DNA of 64,000 nucleotides, taken from contig QGGY01000003.1 of NCBI GenBank assembly GCA_003148945.1, forward strand, positions 372,001 to 436,000, given 5' to 3'. Of this stretch, positions 1 to 9,168 are shown piece by piece; positions within the stretch are counted from its first letter, which is position 1, and every line of letters begins with the position of its first letter. A program made the translations under genes and the position numbers. The DNA is from Murimonas intestini. Lineage in GTDB: Bacteria > Bacillota > Clostridia > Lachnospirales > Lachnospiraceae. The notes beneath the pieces were generated by a model. The model did no database searches, was not told where the DNA came from, and saw only the letters and a list, made by a program, of their open reading frames with translations.

Positions 1-1278
1 CGCTGTAAACAGCTGGCTTGCGAGAACACCCCACAAGTATCCTGTGATACCGGCAGCCGGGATGACAAACCATACGAATATGATCCGGATCCCCAGCCCG
101 GCCATGCTCTGAAAGAAAGTGGTGGATGTCTTTCCAAGGCCATTGAGTATGCTGGTCAATGTAGCGTTTAAATACATAAAAGGACAGATCCACCCCAGTA
201 TACGTATAAAACTGCAGGACATCTCATTGTTATAAAGCACCATGCCGATGTCACTCCCGAAGGTGACAAATATACCGGTAAACAGGATACCAAGTATAAG
301 GCTGTATTTTATGGTGGCCTGTATTGTCTGGGCGATCCTGGATCTGTTTCCCGTGGCCTGTGCCTCGCTCACTGTGGGAAGAAGGACGATGGACACGGAG
401 CTGGTGATGGCTGACGGGAAGAGGATCAGTGGCATTGCCATTCCGGTCAGGACGCCGTACACACTCAGGGAGGAAGAAGTATCCAGGCCAAACAGCCTGA
501 GCCTGAGGGGGATACAGATGGCTTCTATACTCTGGAGCACATTGATGAGCACACGGTTTGCTGTAAGAGGAGCAGACAGAGCCAGTATGCTTTTGATATT
601 TTTTATCCAGGATACTCTGCCCAGGGAGGACAGCTTTTCCTTGCCGAAGTGTATCAGGATAGCTGTTCCGGCAAAGAGGAAGGAGGTGATCTCCTCCATG
701 ACCATGCCGATGATCGCAATAATGGGAGTCACGGCCATTCCTTTTTCCAGCAGGATCAGATACAGCAGATAGGCAGAACCCACACGGACCAGCTGCTCCA
801 CCAGCTGTGAGACGGCAGGGATCTCTGTCCTTCTTATGCCGTAATAGTAACCGTTGATGCAGGCGTGAACGCTGCCAAACGGAAGGGCGAAGGAGAGCAG
901 CTGGATAAGAGGGATGCAGCGCTCTTCTTTGAGGAGGGATGCGGCTATGAAGCCTGCATTGTGATACATGACCTGGCATATGATGAGGGACAGGCCAAGG
1001 GCGAAGATGAGGCCTGAGAGGAAGATGCTCTTTGCTCCCTTTTTGTCACCCACGGCAACTTTGCCTGCCACAAAACGTGAGAGGGCGGTCTGGATACCGG
1101 CGGCGGTCAGGGAAAAGGCCATAGAGTATACAGGCACCACCAGCTGGTAGATGCCCATGCCCTCTGCACCTATCGTGTGGGATAAGAATACTCTATAAAA
1201 GAAACCTATGAAACGGGTGAGCAGACCTGCCAGAGTCAAAATAAAGGCTCCCCGTATAATTACGTGTTTTTGACCCAT
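1..1278 (-). CDS. SpoVB/MurJ-like polysaccharide flippase, 3' end off the window
   Basis: At least 426 codons are open on the minus strand from an ATG at 1278 to the left edge, so the C-terminus is missing. The product begins MGQKHVIIRGAFILTLAGLL and has many hydrophobic segments with family-typical motifs such as GAEGMGIYQLVVP (about residues 37-49), GIQTALSRFVA and NGYYYGIRRTEIPAVSQLVE. This is the layout of the MATE-like SpoVB/polysaccharide transporter family, whose members flip lipid-linked cell-wall or spore-cortex precursors across the membrane. An AAGGTG ribosome site lies about 7 bases upstream of the ATG. The longer open frame on the same strand at 251-979 is a shadow in another frame. 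Which paralogue (SpoVB or a general MurJ-type flippase) cannot be decided from sequence alone. Confidence 0.85.
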   Translation of the reverse strand, partial: MGQKHVIIRGAFILTLAGLLTRFIGFFYRVFLSHTIGAEGMGIYQLVVPVYSMAFSLTAAGIQTALSRFVAGKVAVGDKKGAKSIFLSGLIFALGLSLIICQVMYHNAGFIAASLLKEERCIPLIQLLSFALPFGSVHACINGYYYGIRRTEIPAVSQLVEQLVRVGSAYLLYLILLEKGMAVTPIIAIIGMVMEEITSFLFAGTAILIHFGKEKLSSLGRVSWIKNIKSILALSAPLTANRVLINVLQSIEAICIPLRLRLFGLDTSSSLSVYGVLTGMAMPLILFPSAITSSVSIVLLPTVSEAQATGNRSRIAQTIQATIKYSLILGILFTGIFVTFGSDIGMVLYNNEMSCSFIRILGWICPFMYLNATLTSILNGLGKTSTTFFQSMAGLGIRIIFVWFVIPAAGITGYLWGVLASQLFTA

Positions 1279-1325
1279 TGTGCACCTTAAAACAATCTTT
1301 TTTTTAATATATTCAATGGAAGTGC

Positions 1326-1354
1326 TTGACAGAACTTCATACCGGTGATATATT
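1326..1354 (+). promoter_or_regulatory. Promoter of the iscR-nifS-iscU operon
   Basis: TTGACA at 1326-1331 and TATATT at 1349-1354 are separated by 17 bases. It lies in the divergent gap between the flippase and the Rrf2 regulator, about 85 bases upstream of the regulator start. Confidence 0.7.
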
Positions 1355-1438
1355 CAAAACAGAAATCCCAGTAAAACACTCGGATTTGCAGTTGGAAATT
1401 AAAATGTCCTGATAAATATAGAAAGAGCAGGTGATTGG

Positions 1439-1897
1439 ATGAAGCTGTCTACGAAGGGAAGATATGGACTCCGCGCTATGATAGACCTTGCTGTCTGCAG
1501 TGAAGAGGAGGCTGTTTCCATAAGCAGTATCTCATCCAGGCAGAATATATCTGAGAGCTATCTGGAACAGCTGGTGGCTAAGCTGCGCAAGGCCGGGCTG
1601 GTAGTCAGCATCAGGGGCGCCCAGGGCGGATATAAGCTGGCCAGGGATGCTTCTGAGATCTCTGTGGGAGATATTCTGCGTGCCCTGGAGGGCAATCTGG
1701 ATGCTGTAGAATGCCCGGGTCTGAAGGCTGAGAATGGATGCCAGGGAGCTGACGTGTGTGTGACTAAATATGTCTGGCAGCGGATCAATGAGAGCATTAC
1801 AGAAGCAGTAGATGACATAAAACTGCAGCAGCTTGTAGAAGAAAGCAAGAAAGCAAATAAGAAAGGCCAGCCTAACCATGCAGGCTGTGAGAACTAG
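1439..1897 (+). CDS. iscR: Rrf2-family Fe-S regulator (IscR-like)
   Basis: 152 residues with an N-terminal winged helix beginning MKLSTKGRYGLRAMIDLA, the signature start of Rrf2 proteins, and the wing motif SIRGAQGGYKLAR at about residues 57-69. Three cysteines, C92, C101 and C107, sit in the loop where IscR binds a [2Fe-2S] cluster. The first spacing is 8 residues rather than the 5 of the E. coli protein. The next gene starts 11 bases downstream and encodes a cysteine desulfurase, so the regulator probably senses Fe-S status and controls its own operon. The related CymR also belongs to Rrf2, but the three cysteines and the context favour IscR. Confidence 0.88.
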   Translation: MKLSTKGRYGLRAMIDLAVCSEEEAVSISSISSRQNISESYLEQLVAKLRKAGLVVSIRGAQGGYKLARDASEISVGDILRALEGNLDAVECPGLKAENGCQGADVCVTKYVWQRINESITEAVDDIKLQQLVEESKKANKKGQPNHAGCEN

Positions 1898-1908
1898 GAG
1901 GGTAAAAA

Positions 1909-3096
1909 ATGTCAAAAAAATTAATATATCTTGATAATGCGGCAACGACGAAAACGGCGCCGGAGGTAGTGGAGGCCATGCTGCCTTACTTTACAGAGAA
2001 TTACGGAAATCCTTCAAGTGTTTATGAGTTTGCCGGAATCAGTAAAAAGGCAGTGACAGAGAGCCGTGAGATCATAGCAGGCGCTCTGGGGGCTGACCAG
2101 TCTGAGATTTATTTTACAGCCGGCGGCAGTGAGGCGGACAACTGGGCTTTAAAAGCGGCAGCTGAAGCATATAAGAGCAAAGGACGCCACATCATTACAA
2201 CGAAGATAGAGCATCATGCGATCCTGCATACATGTGAATATCTGGAGAAGCAGGGCTATGAAGTGACATATCTGGATGTGGATGAGACAGGTATCGTGAA
2301 GATGGATCAGTTAAAGAAGGCTGTCAGGCCGGATACGATCCTCATTTCAGTAATGTTTGCAAATAATGAGATAGGTACTGTCCAGCCGGTTAAAGAGATC
2401 GGTGAGATAGCAAAGGAGAAGGGGATCCTTTTCCATACTGATGCCGTACAGGCCTTCGGACAGCTGCCCATCAATGTGGATGAATATCACATTGACATGC
2501 TCAGCTCCAGCGCCCATAAGCTGAATGGGCCAAAGGGCATCGGATTTTTATATATCCGCAAGGGTGTAAAAATACGTTCCTTTGTACACGGGGGAGCACA
2601 GGAGAGAAAACGCCGGGCGGGAACAGAGAATGTGCCCGGGATCGTGGGCTTCGGAGCGGCTGTGAAACGTGCCATGGAGACAATGGAGGAGCGTACACGG
2701 AAAGAACAAGAGCTGCGTGACCATCTGATAGACAGGGTGTTAAAAGAAGTGCCGTATGTAAGGCTGAACGGGCACAGGACTAAGAGACTACCCAATAATA
2801 CAAATTTCAGCTTCCAGTTCATAGAAGGTGAATCCCTTCTGATCATGCTGGATATGGAAGGTATCTGCGGTTCCAGCGGCTCCGCGTGCACATCAGGTTC
2901 TCTTGACCCGTCACATGTGCTTTTGGCCATAGGGCTGCCCCATGAGATCGCCCACGGGTCACTGAGGCTTACTCTCAGCGATGAGACAACCATGGAGGAT
3001 ATTGACTATACAGTAGAGGCGATCAAGAAAATAGTGGAAAGGCTGCGCAGCATGTCACCGCTCTATGAGGATTTTATTAAAAAATCTGCAAGGTGA
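1909..3096 (+). CDS. nifS: Cysteine desulfurase
   Basis: 395 residues, a full-length class V aminotransferase-fold PLP enzyme. It takes sulfur from L-cysteine as a persulfide, releasing alanine, and passes it to IscU for Fe-S assembly and to MnmA for tRNA thiolation. The cofactor lysine is in SSAHKLNGPKG (K204) and the persulfide cysteine is in GSSGSACTSGS (C327). H103-H104 in KIEHHAILHT belong to the conserved cofactor pocket. The loop around C327 is short, the NifS/IscS group I pattern rather than SufS. The AGGAGG site is 5 bases or so upstream. It is co-transcribed with iscR and iscU. Confidence 0.95.
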   Translation: MSKKLIYLDNAATTKTAPEVVEAMLPYFTENYGNPSSVYEFAGISKKAVTESREIIAGALGADQSEIYFTAGGSEADNWALKAAAEAYKSKGRHIITTKIEHHAILHTCEYLEKQGYEVTYLDVDETGIVKMDQLKKAVRPDTILISVMFANNEIGTVQPVKEIGEIAKEKGILFHTDAVQAFGQLPINVDEYHIDMLSSSAHKLNGPKGIGFLYIRKGVKIRSFVHGGAQERKRRAGTENVPGIVGFGAAVKRAMETMEERTRKEQELRDHLIDRVLKEVPYVRLNGHRTKRLPNNTNFSFQFIEGESLLIMLDMEGICGSSGSACTSGSLDPSHVLLAIGLPHEIAHGSLRLTLSDETTMEDIDYTVEAIKKIVERLRSMSPLYEDFIKKSAR

Positions 3097-3145
3097 TCAG
3101 GACTGCAAAAATATATCTAATATAAAAATACGGAGGAAATTATAT

Positions 3146-3589
3146 ATGTACAGTGAAAAAGTAATGGAACATTTTCAGCATCCAAGAAACGTAGGTGAGA
3201 TAGAGGACGCCAGCGGCGTAGGAACAGTAGGCAACGCCAAGTGCGGAGATATCATGAGGATATATCTGGATATCGATGAAAACCAGATCATCAGGGACGT
3301 GAAATTTAAGACCTTCGGCTGCGGGGCGGCAGTTGCCACAAGCAGTATGGCTACAGAGCTTGTAAAGGGAAAGAATATCCAGGAAGCGATGCAGATCACA
3401 AATAAGGCAGTTATGGAGGCGCTGGACGGGCTTCCGCCTGTAAAGGTCCACTGTTCACTTCTGGCTGAGGAGGCTATCCATGCAGCTCTCTGGGACTATG
3501 CCGAGAAGAACGGCATCAAGATCGAGGGCCTGGAAAAACCAAAGTCTGACATCCATGAGGGAGAAGAGGACGAAGCTGAAGAATATTAA
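3146..3589 (+). CDS. iscU: Fe-S cluster scaffold protein IscU/NifU-N
   Basis: 147 residues beginning MYSEKVMEHFQHPRNVG, typical of the U-type scaffold. The three cluster ligands are C33 (NAKCGD), C59 (FGCGAA) and C103 (HCSLLA), with the conserved D35 after the first cysteine. It builds the nascent cluster with sulfur from the desulfurase encoded upstream. I place the start at 3146 because a CGGAGGA site precedes it. The open frame extends back into the nifS 3' end at 3065 without a ribosome site. The C-terminus ends in an acidic tail, EGEEDEAEEY. No NifU C-terminal or ferredoxin-like domain is present. Confidence 0.93.
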   Translation: MYSEKVMEHFQHPRNVGEIEDASGVGTVGNAKCGDIMRIYLDIDENQIIRDVKFKTFGCGAAVATSSMATELVKGKNIQEAMQITNKAVMEALDGLPPVKVHCSLLAEEAIHAALWDYAEKNGIKIEGLEKPKSDIHEGEEDEAEEY

Positions 3590-3634
3590 TGTTACTGTTT
3601 CAGAGTGAACAGCAGCATATTGACAGAGGTTAAA

Positions 3635-4711
3635 ATGGAAAAAAAGAAAGTAGTGGTAGGCATGTCAGGAGGAGTGGATTCCTCCGTGGCTGCCTGGCTT
3701 TTGAAAGAACAGGGATATGATGTCATTGGAGTCACGATGCAGATATGGCAGGACGAAGACCGTGAAGCAGTGGAAGAGAACGGCGGATGCTGCGGCCTGA
3801 GTGCTGTGGAGGATGCCAGGAGAGTGGCGGGTCAGCTTGACATTCCTTATTATGTGATGAATTTTAAAGCAGAATTTAAAAAAAATGTCATGGACTACTT
3901 TGCAGCAGAATATGCCAGAGGAAGGACGCCGAATCCCTGTATCGCATGCAACCGCTATGTGAAATGGGAATCACTTTTAAAGCGCAGCATGGACATAGGC
4001 GCGGATTATATAGCTACAGGACATTACGCCAGGATCGCAAGGCTGGAAAACGGCAGATATGCCCTGGAGAAGTCTGCGACAGCTTCCAAGGACCAGACAT
4101 ATGCCCTGTATAATCTGACGCAGTACCAGCTATCCCATACACTTATGCCTGTGGGTGAGTATACAAAGGATGAGATACGCTCCATAGCTGACAGGCTGGG
4201 CCTGAATGTGGCACATAAGCCCGACAGCCAGGAGATCTGCTTTGTTCCTGACAAAGATTATGCCAGGTTTATTGATGAGAATTATGGACTGAAATGTCCT
4301 GAGGGAAATTTTGTGACAACAGGCGGTGAGGTTATTGGCCGCCATAAAGGAATCACACACTATACTATAGGCCAGAGAAAAGGACTTAATCTGGCTATGG
4401 GACATCCTGTATTTGTAACAGAGATACGCCCTGATACAAATGAAGTTGTGATCGGAGAAAATGAAGACGTTTTTGGAAATGTGCTTTATGCAGGCCATCT
4501 GAATTTTATGGCTGTGGAGGACTTGGATGGCGAGAAAGAGGTCGTGGCAAAGATCCGTTATAACCACAAAGGCTCCCCATGTGTAATCACAAGGACAGGG
4601 GAAGATGAAGTGAAGTGTACGTTCCCGGAACCAGTCAGGGCTATTACTCCCGGACAGGCTGTTGTCTTCTATGATGGAGATTACGTGCTGGGAGGAGGGA
4701 CGATCCTGTGA
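3635..4711 (+). CDS. mnmA: tRNA-specific 2-thiouridylase MnmA
   Basis: 358 residues. The enzyme adenylates U34 of tRNA-Lys/Glu/Gln and replaces its 2-oxygen by sulfur received from the upstream desulfurase. The ATP PP-loop is SGGVDSS at about residues 11-17. The two catalytic cysteines are C102 in TPNPCIACN and C202 in [15 protein letters not shown] (about 127-133) and KDQTYALY are further family motifs. I take the ATG at 3635, preceded by AGAGGT, over an in-frame GTG at 3605 that lacks a ribosome site. The stop overlaps the GTG start of the PHP gene, so both are translated from one message. Confidence 0.95.
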   Translation: MEKKKVVVGMSGGVDSSVAAWLLKEQGYDVIGVTMQIWQDEDREAVEENGGCCGLSAVEDARRVAGQLDIPYYVMNFKAEFKKNVMDYFAAEYARGRTPNPCIACNRYVKWESLLKRSMDIGADYIATGHYARIARLENGRYALEKSATASKDQTYALYNLTQYQLSHTLMPVGEYTKDEIRSIADRLGLNVAHKPDSQEICFVPDKDYARFIDENYGLKCPEGNFVTTGGEVIGRHKGITHYTIGQRKGLNLAMGHPVFVTEIRPDTNEVVIGENEDVFGNVLYAGHLNFMAVEDLDGEKEVVAKIRYNHKGSPCVITRTGEDEVKCTFPEPVRAITPGQAVVFYDGDYVLGGGTIL

Positions 4712-5511
4712 TAACAGCTGATTACCATATCCACACCTCACTCTCGGAGGATTCCACAGCCCCGATGGAAGAGATGATCGAGCAGGGGATCCGTGCAGGA
4801 CTGACTGTCATGTGTTTTACGGAACATATGGACAAGGATTATCCTGGCGGGGGAGCCGGTTACTTTGAAGTAGACACTAAGGCCTACAGGGAAAGATTTC
4901 TGGAATGCCGGGCAAAGTATGCGGACAGGATCGAGCTGCTCTTTGGCATTGAGCTGGGGCTTTCTCCTGACCTGGCCCAGTGGCAGAGAGAGTATACAGA
5001 GTCCTGGCCCTTTGATTTTGTGATAGGTTCGTCCCACCTTGTGCATGGGGAGGACCCATATTATCCGGAGTTTTATAAAGACGGAGAGGATGAGGGGTAC
5101 AGGCGGTATTTTGAATCAGTCAGGGAAAACCTGGAGGCTTTTTCAGGTATTGATACATACGGCCATATTGATTATGTGGTCAGGTACGGCCCTGAGAAGA
5201 ATAAAAATTATACATATGAGAAATACCGCAGCGAAATAGACAGTATCCTGACAGCCCTGATTGATAAAAAGATAGCATTGGAAGTGAATACCGGCGGATA
5301 TAAATATGGATTAGGTGAACCAAATCCTGCAGCGGAAGTGATAAAGCGCTACAGAGAGTTGGGAGGAAGCCTTATCACGGTGGGGTCTGATGCCCATGAA
5401 CCGCAGTATCTGGCTTATGAGTTTGAAAGGGCCGGGGAGGTGCTTCGGGCCTGCGGATTCGGGTATTACACACAATTCCGGGGCAGAGTGCCGGTGCAGG
5501 TGAGATTTTAG
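4708..5511 (+). CDS. PHP-domain phosphatase, histidinol-phosphatase-like
   Basis: 267 residues starting at GTG 4708, which overlaps the mnmA stop by four bases. The polymerase-and-histidinol-phosphatase metal motifs are visible: [11 protein letters not shown] at the N-terminus, TEHMD near residue 40, GSSHLVH near 110, [10 protein letters not shown] near 152 and GSDAHEP near 226. HisJ-type members dephosphorylate L-histidinol phosphate, but no other his genes are nearby, and PHP phosphatases also act on other small phosphates, so the substrate is open. The gene ends the Fe-S/tRNA thiolation operon. Confidence 0.85.
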   Translation: MITADYHIHTSLSEDSTAPMEEMIEQGIRAGLTVMCFTEHMDKDYPGGGAGYFEVDTKAYRERFLECRAKYADRIELLFGIELGLSPDLAQWQREYTESWPFDFVIGSSHLVHGEDPYYPEFYKDGEDEGYRRYFESVRENLEAFSGIDTYGHIDYVVRYGPEKNKNYTYEKYRSEIDSILTALIDKKIALEVNTGGYKYGLGEPNPAAEVIKRYRELGGSLITVGSDAHEPQYLAYEFERAGEVLRACGFGYYTQFRGRVPVQVRF

Positions 5512-5592
5512 AGTAATTAGTGCTGATTTTCAGCGTTTAAAAGGTACAATAGTTATAAATATGTAAAAGAAGAATAAAATTTGAAATTTTAC

Positions 5593-5621
5593 TTGAATTT
5601 TCATGGTAAATTAGGTAGAAT
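5593..5621 (+). promoter_or_regulatory. Promoter of gap
   Basis: TTGAAT at 5593-5598 and TAGAAT at 5616-5621 with a 17-base spacer. It leaves a leader of about 130 bases before the gap start; I see no riboswitch-like structure in the leader. Confidence 0.6.
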
Positions 5622-5755
5622 ATGACGTAGAGTGACAGGCAGTCATCTGCGTGTAACTATGGATTGATTATTCTTTAACAATCTTGTGCAACTCAATAAT
5701 AGCCTGATGCCAGTCACCAGGTTAAAATATTTTATTTCTAGGAGGAATTAAAATC

Positions 5756-6769
5756 ATGGCAGTAAAAGTAGCAATCAATGGTTTTGGACGTATTGGACGT
5801 CTTGCATTCAGACAGATGTTTGGCGCAGAAGGATATGAAGTTGTTGCAATCAACGACTTAACATCTCCGAAAATGTTAGCACACTTATTAAAATATGATT
5901 CATCTCAGGGAAAATATGCACTTGCTGATAAAGTTGAAGCTGGTGAAGATTCTATCACTGTTGATGGACAGACAATCAAGATCTACGCTGAACCAGACGC
6001 TAACAATTGCCCATGGGGTGAGCTTGGTGTAGACGTAGTTCTGGAGTGCTCAGGATTCTACACATCCAAAGCTAAAGCTCAGGCTCATATCAATGCAGGC
6101 GCTCGTAAAGTTGTTATTTCTGCTCCGGCTGGAAATGATCTTCCTACAATCGTTTACAATGTTAACCATGAAGTATTAAAAGCAGAAGACACAATCATCT
6201 CTGCAGCTTCCTGTACAACAAACTGCTTAGCTCCTATGGCAAAAGCATTAAACGATTTAGCTCCTATCAAGAGCGGTATCATGTGCACAATCCATGCTTA
6301 CACAGGCGATCAGATGACTCTGGACGGACCTCAGAGAAAAGGTGATTTAAGAAGATCACGTGCAGCAGCTGTTAATATCGTTCCTAACAGCACAGGCGCA
6401 GCTAAAGCTATCGGCCTTGTTATTCCGGAATTAAACGGAAAACTGATCGGTTCTGCTCAGCGTGTACCGACCCCGACAGGATCAACAACAATCTTAACAG
6501 CAGTTGTAGAAGGAAGCGTAACAGTTGACCAGATCAACGCAGCTATGAAAGCAGCAGCTAATGAATCCTTCGGATACAACACAGATGAAATCGTATCCAG
6601 CGATATCGTTGGTATGAGATTCGGTTCTCTGTTCGATGCTACACAGACAATGGTTCTGCCTCTGGACAACGGAACAACAGAAGTACAGGTAATTTCCTGG
6701 TATGACAATGAAAATTCCTATACAAGCCAGATGGTTCGTACAATCAAATACTTCTCTGAATTAGCATAA
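5756..6769 (+). CDS. gap: Glyceraldehyde-3-phosphate dehydrogenase
   Basis: 337 residues, full length. It oxidatively phosphorylates glyceraldehyde 3-phosphate to 1,3-bisphosphoglycerate with NAD. The Rossmann motif NGFGRIGR is at residues 8-15, D34 (AINDLTS) favours NAD over NADP, and the catalytic cysteine is C153 in [13 protein letters not shown] strong GGAGGA site precedes the ATG. Codon use is strongly biased toward a few codons (for example ACA, GCA, CGT), as expected for a very highly expressed gene. A terminator follows, so gap is probably monocistronic though adjacent to pgk and tpiA. Confidence 0.98.
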   Translation: MAVKVAINGFGRIGRLAFRQMFGAEGYEVVAINDLTSPKMLAHLLKYDSSQGKYALADKVEAGEDSITVDGQTIKIYAEPDANNCPWGELGVDVVLECSGFYTSKAKAQAHINAGARKVVISAPAGNDLPTIVYNVNHEVLKAEDTIISAASCTTNCLAPMAKALNDLAPIKSGIMCTIHAYTGDQMTLDGPQRKGDLRRSRAAAVNIVPNSTGAAKAIGLVIPELNGKLIGSAQRVPTPTGSTTILTAVVEGSVTVDQINAAMKAAANESFGYNTDEIVSSDIVGMRFGSLFDATQTMVLPLDNGTTEVQVISWYDNENSYTSQMVRTIKYFSELA

Positions 6770-6806
6770 TTTAAATTTCGAACGAACATAGAGTTTAGCA
6801 AGATCC

Positions 6807-6840
6807 AAAAGGGTCCGGTCGCGTTGGGCCGGGCCCTTTT
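6807..6840 (+). terminator. Intrinsic terminator after gap
   Basis: AAAAGGGTCCGG at 6807-6818 pairs with CCGGGCCCTTTT at 6829-6840 with one G-U pair, ending in a T run. Confidence 0.85.
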
Positions 6841-6945
6841 AATGAAGCGCTGCTTTATTAAAAGGGCGTTCCGGGCAGGATGCACAAGCTGGCCGGAGCG
6901 GTATCAGTAGATTTGCAACTATTTAAATTTGAGGAGATATATAAG

Positions 6946-8136
6946 ATGCTTAATAAAAAATCAGTTGATGATATCAATGTAAAAGGAAAACGTGTTTTAG
7001 TAAGATGTGATTTTAATGTACCGCTGCAGGAAGGCAAGATTACAGATGAGAACCGTCTCGTGGCAGCTCTTCCTACAATCAAGAAATTGCTCGCTGACGG
7101 CGGAAGAGTTATCCTCTGCTCTCATCTTGGAAAGCCGAAGGGAGAGCCAAAGCCAGAGCTTTCACTGGCGCCTGTTGCAGCACGCTTAAGCGAACTGCTG
7201 GGACAGGAAGTTAAGTTTGCAGCTGATCCGGAAGTAGTAGGACCTAATGCAAAAGCAGCTGTAGAGGCTATGAAGGACGGAGAAGTTATTCTTCTTGAAA
7301 ATACACGTTACAGAGCAGAAGAGACTAAGAACGGCGAAGCGTTCAGCAAAGAGCTGGCTTCTCTCTGCGATGTATTTGTCAATGACGCATTTGGAACAGC
7401 CCACAGGGCACATTGCTCCAATGTAGGCGTTACACAGTATGTGGACACAGCAGTAGTCGGATACCTGATGCAGAAAGAAATCGATTTCCTTGGAAATGCC
7501 GTAAATAATCCTGAGAGACCATTTGTGGCTATCCTGGGAGGATCTAAGGTTTCTTCCAAGATCTCCGTGATCAATAACCTGCTTGACAAAGTAGACACTC
7601 TGATCATCGGCGGAGGAATGTGCTTTACCTTTGCCAAGGCAGCAGGCATGGAAATCGGTAAATCCTTATGTGAGGATGAATATCTGGAGTACTCTAAAGA
7701 GATGGTTGAGAAGGCAAAGGAAAAAGGAGTTAAGCTTTTACTGCCTGTAGATTATCTGGCAGCAAAAGAGTTCTCAAATGATGCACCGTTCCGCGCAGTA
7801 GAAGGCAGCCTGGAGGCAGATGAGATGGGACTGGATATCGGACCGAAATCAGCTGCTATGTTCGCAGATGCTGTAAAAGATGCAAAGACTGTAGTATGGA
7901 ACGGACCTATGGGCTGCTTCGAGATGTCCAATTTCGCAGGCGGCACAGTTGCAGTAGCAAAGGCTTTGGCTGAAATCGATGCTACAACCATCATCGGCGG
8001 AGGAGATTCCGCAGCAGCTGTTAACCAGTTAGGTTTTGGCGACAAGATGACACATATCTCAACAGGCGGCGGCGCTTCACTGGAATTCCTTGAAGGAAAA
8101 GAGCTTCCGGGCGTGGCAGCAGCAAACGATAAGTAA
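6946..8136 (+). CDS. pgk: Phosphoglycerate kinase
   Basis: 396 residues, the normal length. It transfers the acyl phosphate of 1,3-bisphosphoglycerate to ADP. Visible signatures are [13 protein letters not shown] near the N-terminus, [18 protein letters not shown] and, in the nucleotide domain, [19 protein letters not shown] and the C-terminal GGGDSAAAV with [14 protein letters not shown] start at the ATG at 6946 because GAGGAG lies just upstream. The in-frame ATG at 6880 falls in the region after the gap terminator and has no ribosome site. tpiA follows 57 bases downstream in the same operon. Confidence 0.98.
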   Translation: MLNKKSVDDINVKGKRVLVRCDFNVPLQEGKITDENRLVAALPTIKKLLADGGRVILCSHLGKPKGEPKPELSLAPVAARLSELLGQEVKFAADPEVVGPNAKAAVEAMKDGEVILLENTRYRAEETKNGEAFSKELASLCDVFVNDAFGTAHRAHCSNVGVTQYVDTAVVGYLMQKEIDFLGNAVNNPERPFVAILGGSKVSSKISVINNLLDKVDTLIIGGGMCFTFAKAAGMEIGKSLCEDEYLEYSKEMVEKAKEKGVKLLLPVDYLAAKEFSNDAPFRAVEGSLEADEMGLDIGPKSAAMFADAVKDAKTVVWNGPMGCFEMSNFAGGTVAVAKALAEIDATTIIGGGDSAAAVNQLGFGDKMTHISTGGGASLEFLEGKELPGVAAANDK

Positions 8137-8193
8137 ACCTGGAGCACTTAGCCATTGGCAAGCCGAAAAATAAAATATTAGGAGAATAGTATC

Positions 8194-8940
8194 ATGAGAA
8201 AAAAAATTATAGCTGGAAACTGGAAGATGAACATGACTCCGTCTGAGTCAGTTGCATTAGTAAATGAATTAAAGCCGTTAGTAGCAAATGAAGAAGTGGA
8301 TGTAGTGTTCTGTGTCCCTGCTATTGACATCATTCCTGTTGTGGAGGCTGCAAAAGGCTCTAACATCCAGGTTGGCGCTGAAAATATGTACTACGAAGAA
8401 AAAGGCGCTTATACAGGAGAAATCTCTCCGGCAATGCTCACAGATGCAGGCGTAAAGTATGTAGTTCTTGGACATTCTGAGAGAAGAGAATATTTTGCAG
8501 AGACAAACGAGACTGTAAATAAGAAAATGCTGAAAGCTTTTGAGCATGGTATCACACCGATCATGTGCTGCGGCGAAACTCTGGAGCAGAGAGAGCAGGG
8601 CGTGACAATGGACTTCATCCGCCAGCAGGTTAAGGTAGGATTCATGGGAGTTACAGCTGACCAGGCTAAGACGGCAGTTATCGCTTATGAGCCGATCTGG
8701 GCTATCGGAACAGGAAAGACAGCTACAACAGAGCAGGCTCAGGAAGTATGTAAGGGTATCCGCGAGTGTATCGCTGAAGTATATGATGAGGCTACAGCAG
8801 AAGCTATCCGTATCCAGTATGGCGGATCTGTAAATGCTGCTACAGCTCCGGAACTGTTTGCACAGCCTGATATCGACGGCGGCCTTGTAGGCGGAGCTTC
8901 TCTGAAACCAGATTTCGGAAAGATCGTAAATTATAAATAA
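8194..8940 (+). CDS. tpiA: Triosephosphate isomerase
   Basis: 248 residues. It interconverts dihydroxyacetone phosphate and glyceraldehyde 3-phosphate. N9 and K11 (AGNWKMN), the electrophile H94 in VLGHSERR and the catalytic base E166 in [11 protein letters not shown] are all present, as is the phosphate-gripping GGSVN loop. An AGGAGAA site lies just upstream of the ATG. A strong terminator follows. Confidence 0.98.
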   Translation: MRKKIIAGNWKMNMTPSESVALVNELKPLVANEEVDVVFCVPAIDIIPVVEAAKGSNIQVGAENMYYEEKGAYTGEISPAMLTDAGVKYVVLGHSERREYFAETNETVNKKMLKAFEHGITPIMCCGETLEQREQGVTMDFIRQQVKVGFMGVTADQAKTAVIAYEPIWAIGTGKTATTEQAQEVCKGIRECIAEVYDEATAEAIRIQYGGSVNAATAPELFAQPDIDGGLVGGASLKPDFGKIVNYK

Positions 8941-8977
8941 TTGATAGTGATTGGGCTGTGAACCAGCCTGATGACAG

Positions 8978-9007
8978 GGGATGCTGCTTTTTGCGGCATC
9001 CCTTTTT
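8978..9007 (+). terminator. Intrinsic terminator after tpiA
   Basis: GGGATGCTGC and GCGGCATCCC form a stem with a TTTTT loop, followed by TTTTT. Confidence 0.9.
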
Positions 9008-9052
9008 GTCGGCGGTTATATCATCTGCTTTGAGTCATCGAAGATAAATTAC

Positions 9053-9081
9053 TTGACTGCCCGCAAAAATAGTCGTATTAT
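9053..9081 (+). promoter_or_regulatory. Plus-strand promoter with no downstream coding gene
   Basis: TTGACT at 9053-9058 and TATTAT at 9076-9081 have a 17-base spacer. No plus-strand gene follows; the next gene is the minus-strand histidine kinase ending at 9167. It may drive the candidate small RNA described next. Confidence 0.45.
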
Positions 9082-9086
9082 GGATA

Positions 9087-9168
9087 CGAAACACATAATC
9101 CCTCTTCGGGAAATTTGAGCTCCGTATATCCTCTTTCGTAAAAGGGCCTGGGATATGCGGAGCTCTTT
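9087..9168 (+). ncRNA. Candidate small structured RNA
   Basis: Downstream of the promoter at 9053-9081 the sequence can fold into a small hairpin (TCCC-TCTTC-GGGA, about 9100-9112) and a long hairpin at 9117-9165, where GAGCTCCGTATATCC pairs with GGATATGCGGAGCTC with one G-U pair. The long hairpin loop contains TTTCGTA, complementary to TACGAAA just upstream at about 9085-9091, so a pseudoknot is possible. The T run after the long stem is only TTT. No family is recognised. The simpler reading is that the long hairpin is just the terminator of the minus-strand kinase gene. Confidence 0.3.
9117..9165 (-). terminator. Hairpin at the 3' end of the histidine kinase gene
   Basis: A 15-bp stem (one G-U pair) with a 19-base loop lies directly after the kinase stop at 9167. 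No long T run follows on either strand, so it may act as a terminator or as a 3' stabilising stem. Confidence 0.55.

Noticed and set aside
251-979. Minus-strand open frame rich in His, Arg and Pro
   Set aside because: It is a shadow of the SpoVB-like gene in another minus-strand frame; the true frame is open to the left edge and has membrane-protein composition.
5512-5755. Riboswitch or T-box in the gap leader
   Set aside because: No T-box sequence, no paired core of a known riboswitch class and no terminator before the start codon.
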